DNA from: Vallitalea guaymasensis
GTDB lineage: Bacteria; Bacillota; Clostridia; Lachnospirales; Vallitaleaceae
Assembly (NCBI RefSeq): GCF_018141425.1
Contig: NZ_CP058561.1
Location: 1,426,001-1,490,000, forward strand
Length of the DNA stretch: 64,000 bases
Direction: 5' to 3'
Position numbers and translations under genes: made by a program. Numbering within the stretch: the stretch's first letter is position 1; the number at the start of each line of letters is the position of its first letter. The notes beneath the pieces are model-generated. The model did not search any database, was not told the origin of the DNA, and saw only the letters and a program-made list of their open reading frames with translations. Of this stretch, positions 63,522-64,000 are shown one piece after another.

Positions 63522-64000
63522 CTATAAATCAAAATACATTTCAAACTCGATTGGATTAGGCATAATATTTACTTTTGATGCATCACATCTAATACGTTTC
63601 AACTGGTCTCTGATAATACCTTCTGTGAATACCCCACCTTTTAATAAGAATTCATAGTCTTTTTCCAGTTCATCTGCTGCTTCTTCAAGAGATTTTGGTA
63701 ATCCTTTTATCTTAGCTTTTTCTTCTTCTGGAAGGTTAAAGATGTTAATGTCGTATGGACCATAACCTTCTTCAGTAGGATCAATCTTATTCATTATTCC
63801 ATCCAGCATTGCCATCATTAGAGCTGAGTAAGCTATGTATGGATTACATGTCGCATCTGATGGTCTGAATTCAAAACGCTTAGCATCAGGTTTTTTAGCA
63901 TATCCTGGTATTCTAATAACAGAACTTCTATTAGCAGTAGCAAAACAAATACTAACAGGTGCCTCATATCCAGGTACAAGTCGTTTGTATGAGTTAGTAC
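63522..64000 (-). CDS. glnA: Glutamine synthetase, type I (C-terminal part; cut by the window end)
   Basis: The 3' part of glnA, which makes glutamine from glutamate and ammonia (EC 6.3.1.2). The open frame runs off the right edge. The translated end reads TNSYKRLVPGYEAP, then FATANRS, the FEFRPSDATCNPYIAYSALMMAML block and the closing RIRCDASKVNIMPNPIEFEMYFDL region. The Tyr of the GSI-beta adenylylation loop is not evident, as in Firmicute-type GSI-alpha enzymes. An internal ATG at 63818 is not the start. Confidence 0.92.
   Translation of the reverse strand, partial: TNSYKRLVPGYEAPVSICFATANRSSVIRIPGYAKKPDAKRFEFRPSDATCNPYIAYSALMMAMLDGIMNKIDPTEEGYGPYDINIFNLPEEEKAKIKGLPKSLEEAADELEKDYEFLLKGGVFTEGIIRDQLKRIRCDASKVNIMPNPIEFEMYFDL

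Overview
The window comes from a low-GC, endospore-forming Gram-positive bacterium of the class Clostridia. Evidence: very AT-rich intergenic DNA, strong GGAGG-type ribosome binding sites, an alpha/beta small acid-soluble spore protein, a GerMN protein, the Clostridia-typical pair NusG-II / Gx transporter, and the order tig-clpP-clpX-lon-engB. The gene content would suit a saccharolytic anaerobe such as Vallitalea or a relative, but the genus is a guess. The DNA looks chromosomal; only the left edge (a tyrosine recombinase, an XRE regulator and a small unknown protein) looks accessory.

Layout. 1-1.9 kb: integrase beside a pair of 19-bp repeats, then a divergent XRE / small-protein pair sharing two palindromic operators. 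2-12 kb: one minus-strand catabolic locus. A LacI-family repressor is followed by a ribose-type ABC importer (binding protein, ATPase, permease), an RraA/HMG-aldolase-like protein, an M24 hydrolase, an SDR oxidoreductase, an aldose-epimerase-like protein and mannonate dehydratase (UxuA). Near-identical palindromes lie in front of the importer and directly behind a consensus promoter of the repressor gene, so the locus is probably autoregulated and induced by a sugar acid. 12-21 kb: a membrane protein of unknown function, a secreted protein made of two CBM21-like glycan-binding modules, a chemoreceptor, a methyltransferase, a SulP anion transporter, an Asn/Met-rich low-complexity protein and an HD-GYP protein. 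22-27 kb: glpK, an SdpR/SdpI-like repressor-immunity pair, a small unknown gene overlapping a YtqA-type radical SAM gene, and DUF4364.

27-34 kb: the protein quality-control block tig, clpP, clpX, lon, engB, then the spore protein. 35-41.5 kb: an oligopeptide ABC importer (oppA-B-C-D-F), unusual because OppC and OppA both carry large insertions. 42-43 kb: a small membrane protein and a CYTH triphosphatase-like protein. 43.05-43.77 kb: seven minus-strand tRNA genes transcribed Pro-Gly-Arg-His-Gln-Lys-Leu with a terminator. 43.8-49 kb: a YfcE phosphodiesterase, rdgB, rph, gerM and a cell-wall amidase whose promoter region carries two WalR-box-like sites.

49-64 kb: Gx transporter and NusG-II, a large structured hairpin region, an alpha/beta hydrolase, a DHH phosphoesterase, a secreted papain-like protease, an RlmL-type methyltransferase, DUF1189, a second YfcE phosphodiesterase, a 0.78-kb gene-free gap with a 12-bp repeat array, DUF202, a ROK regulator, a cytoplasmic parvulin, galactose mutarotase, a PrsW protease, a PspC protein and the 3' part of glutamine synthetase cut by the window end.

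No CRISPR array, rRNA, recognised riboswitch or prophage was seen. The most interesting items are the sugar-acid locus with its operators, two related long stem-loops with conserved loop ends (27.3 and 45.1 kb) plus a more complex one (50.3 kb), the WalR-like boxes, the insertions in the Opp proteins, and the Asn/Met-rich protein.
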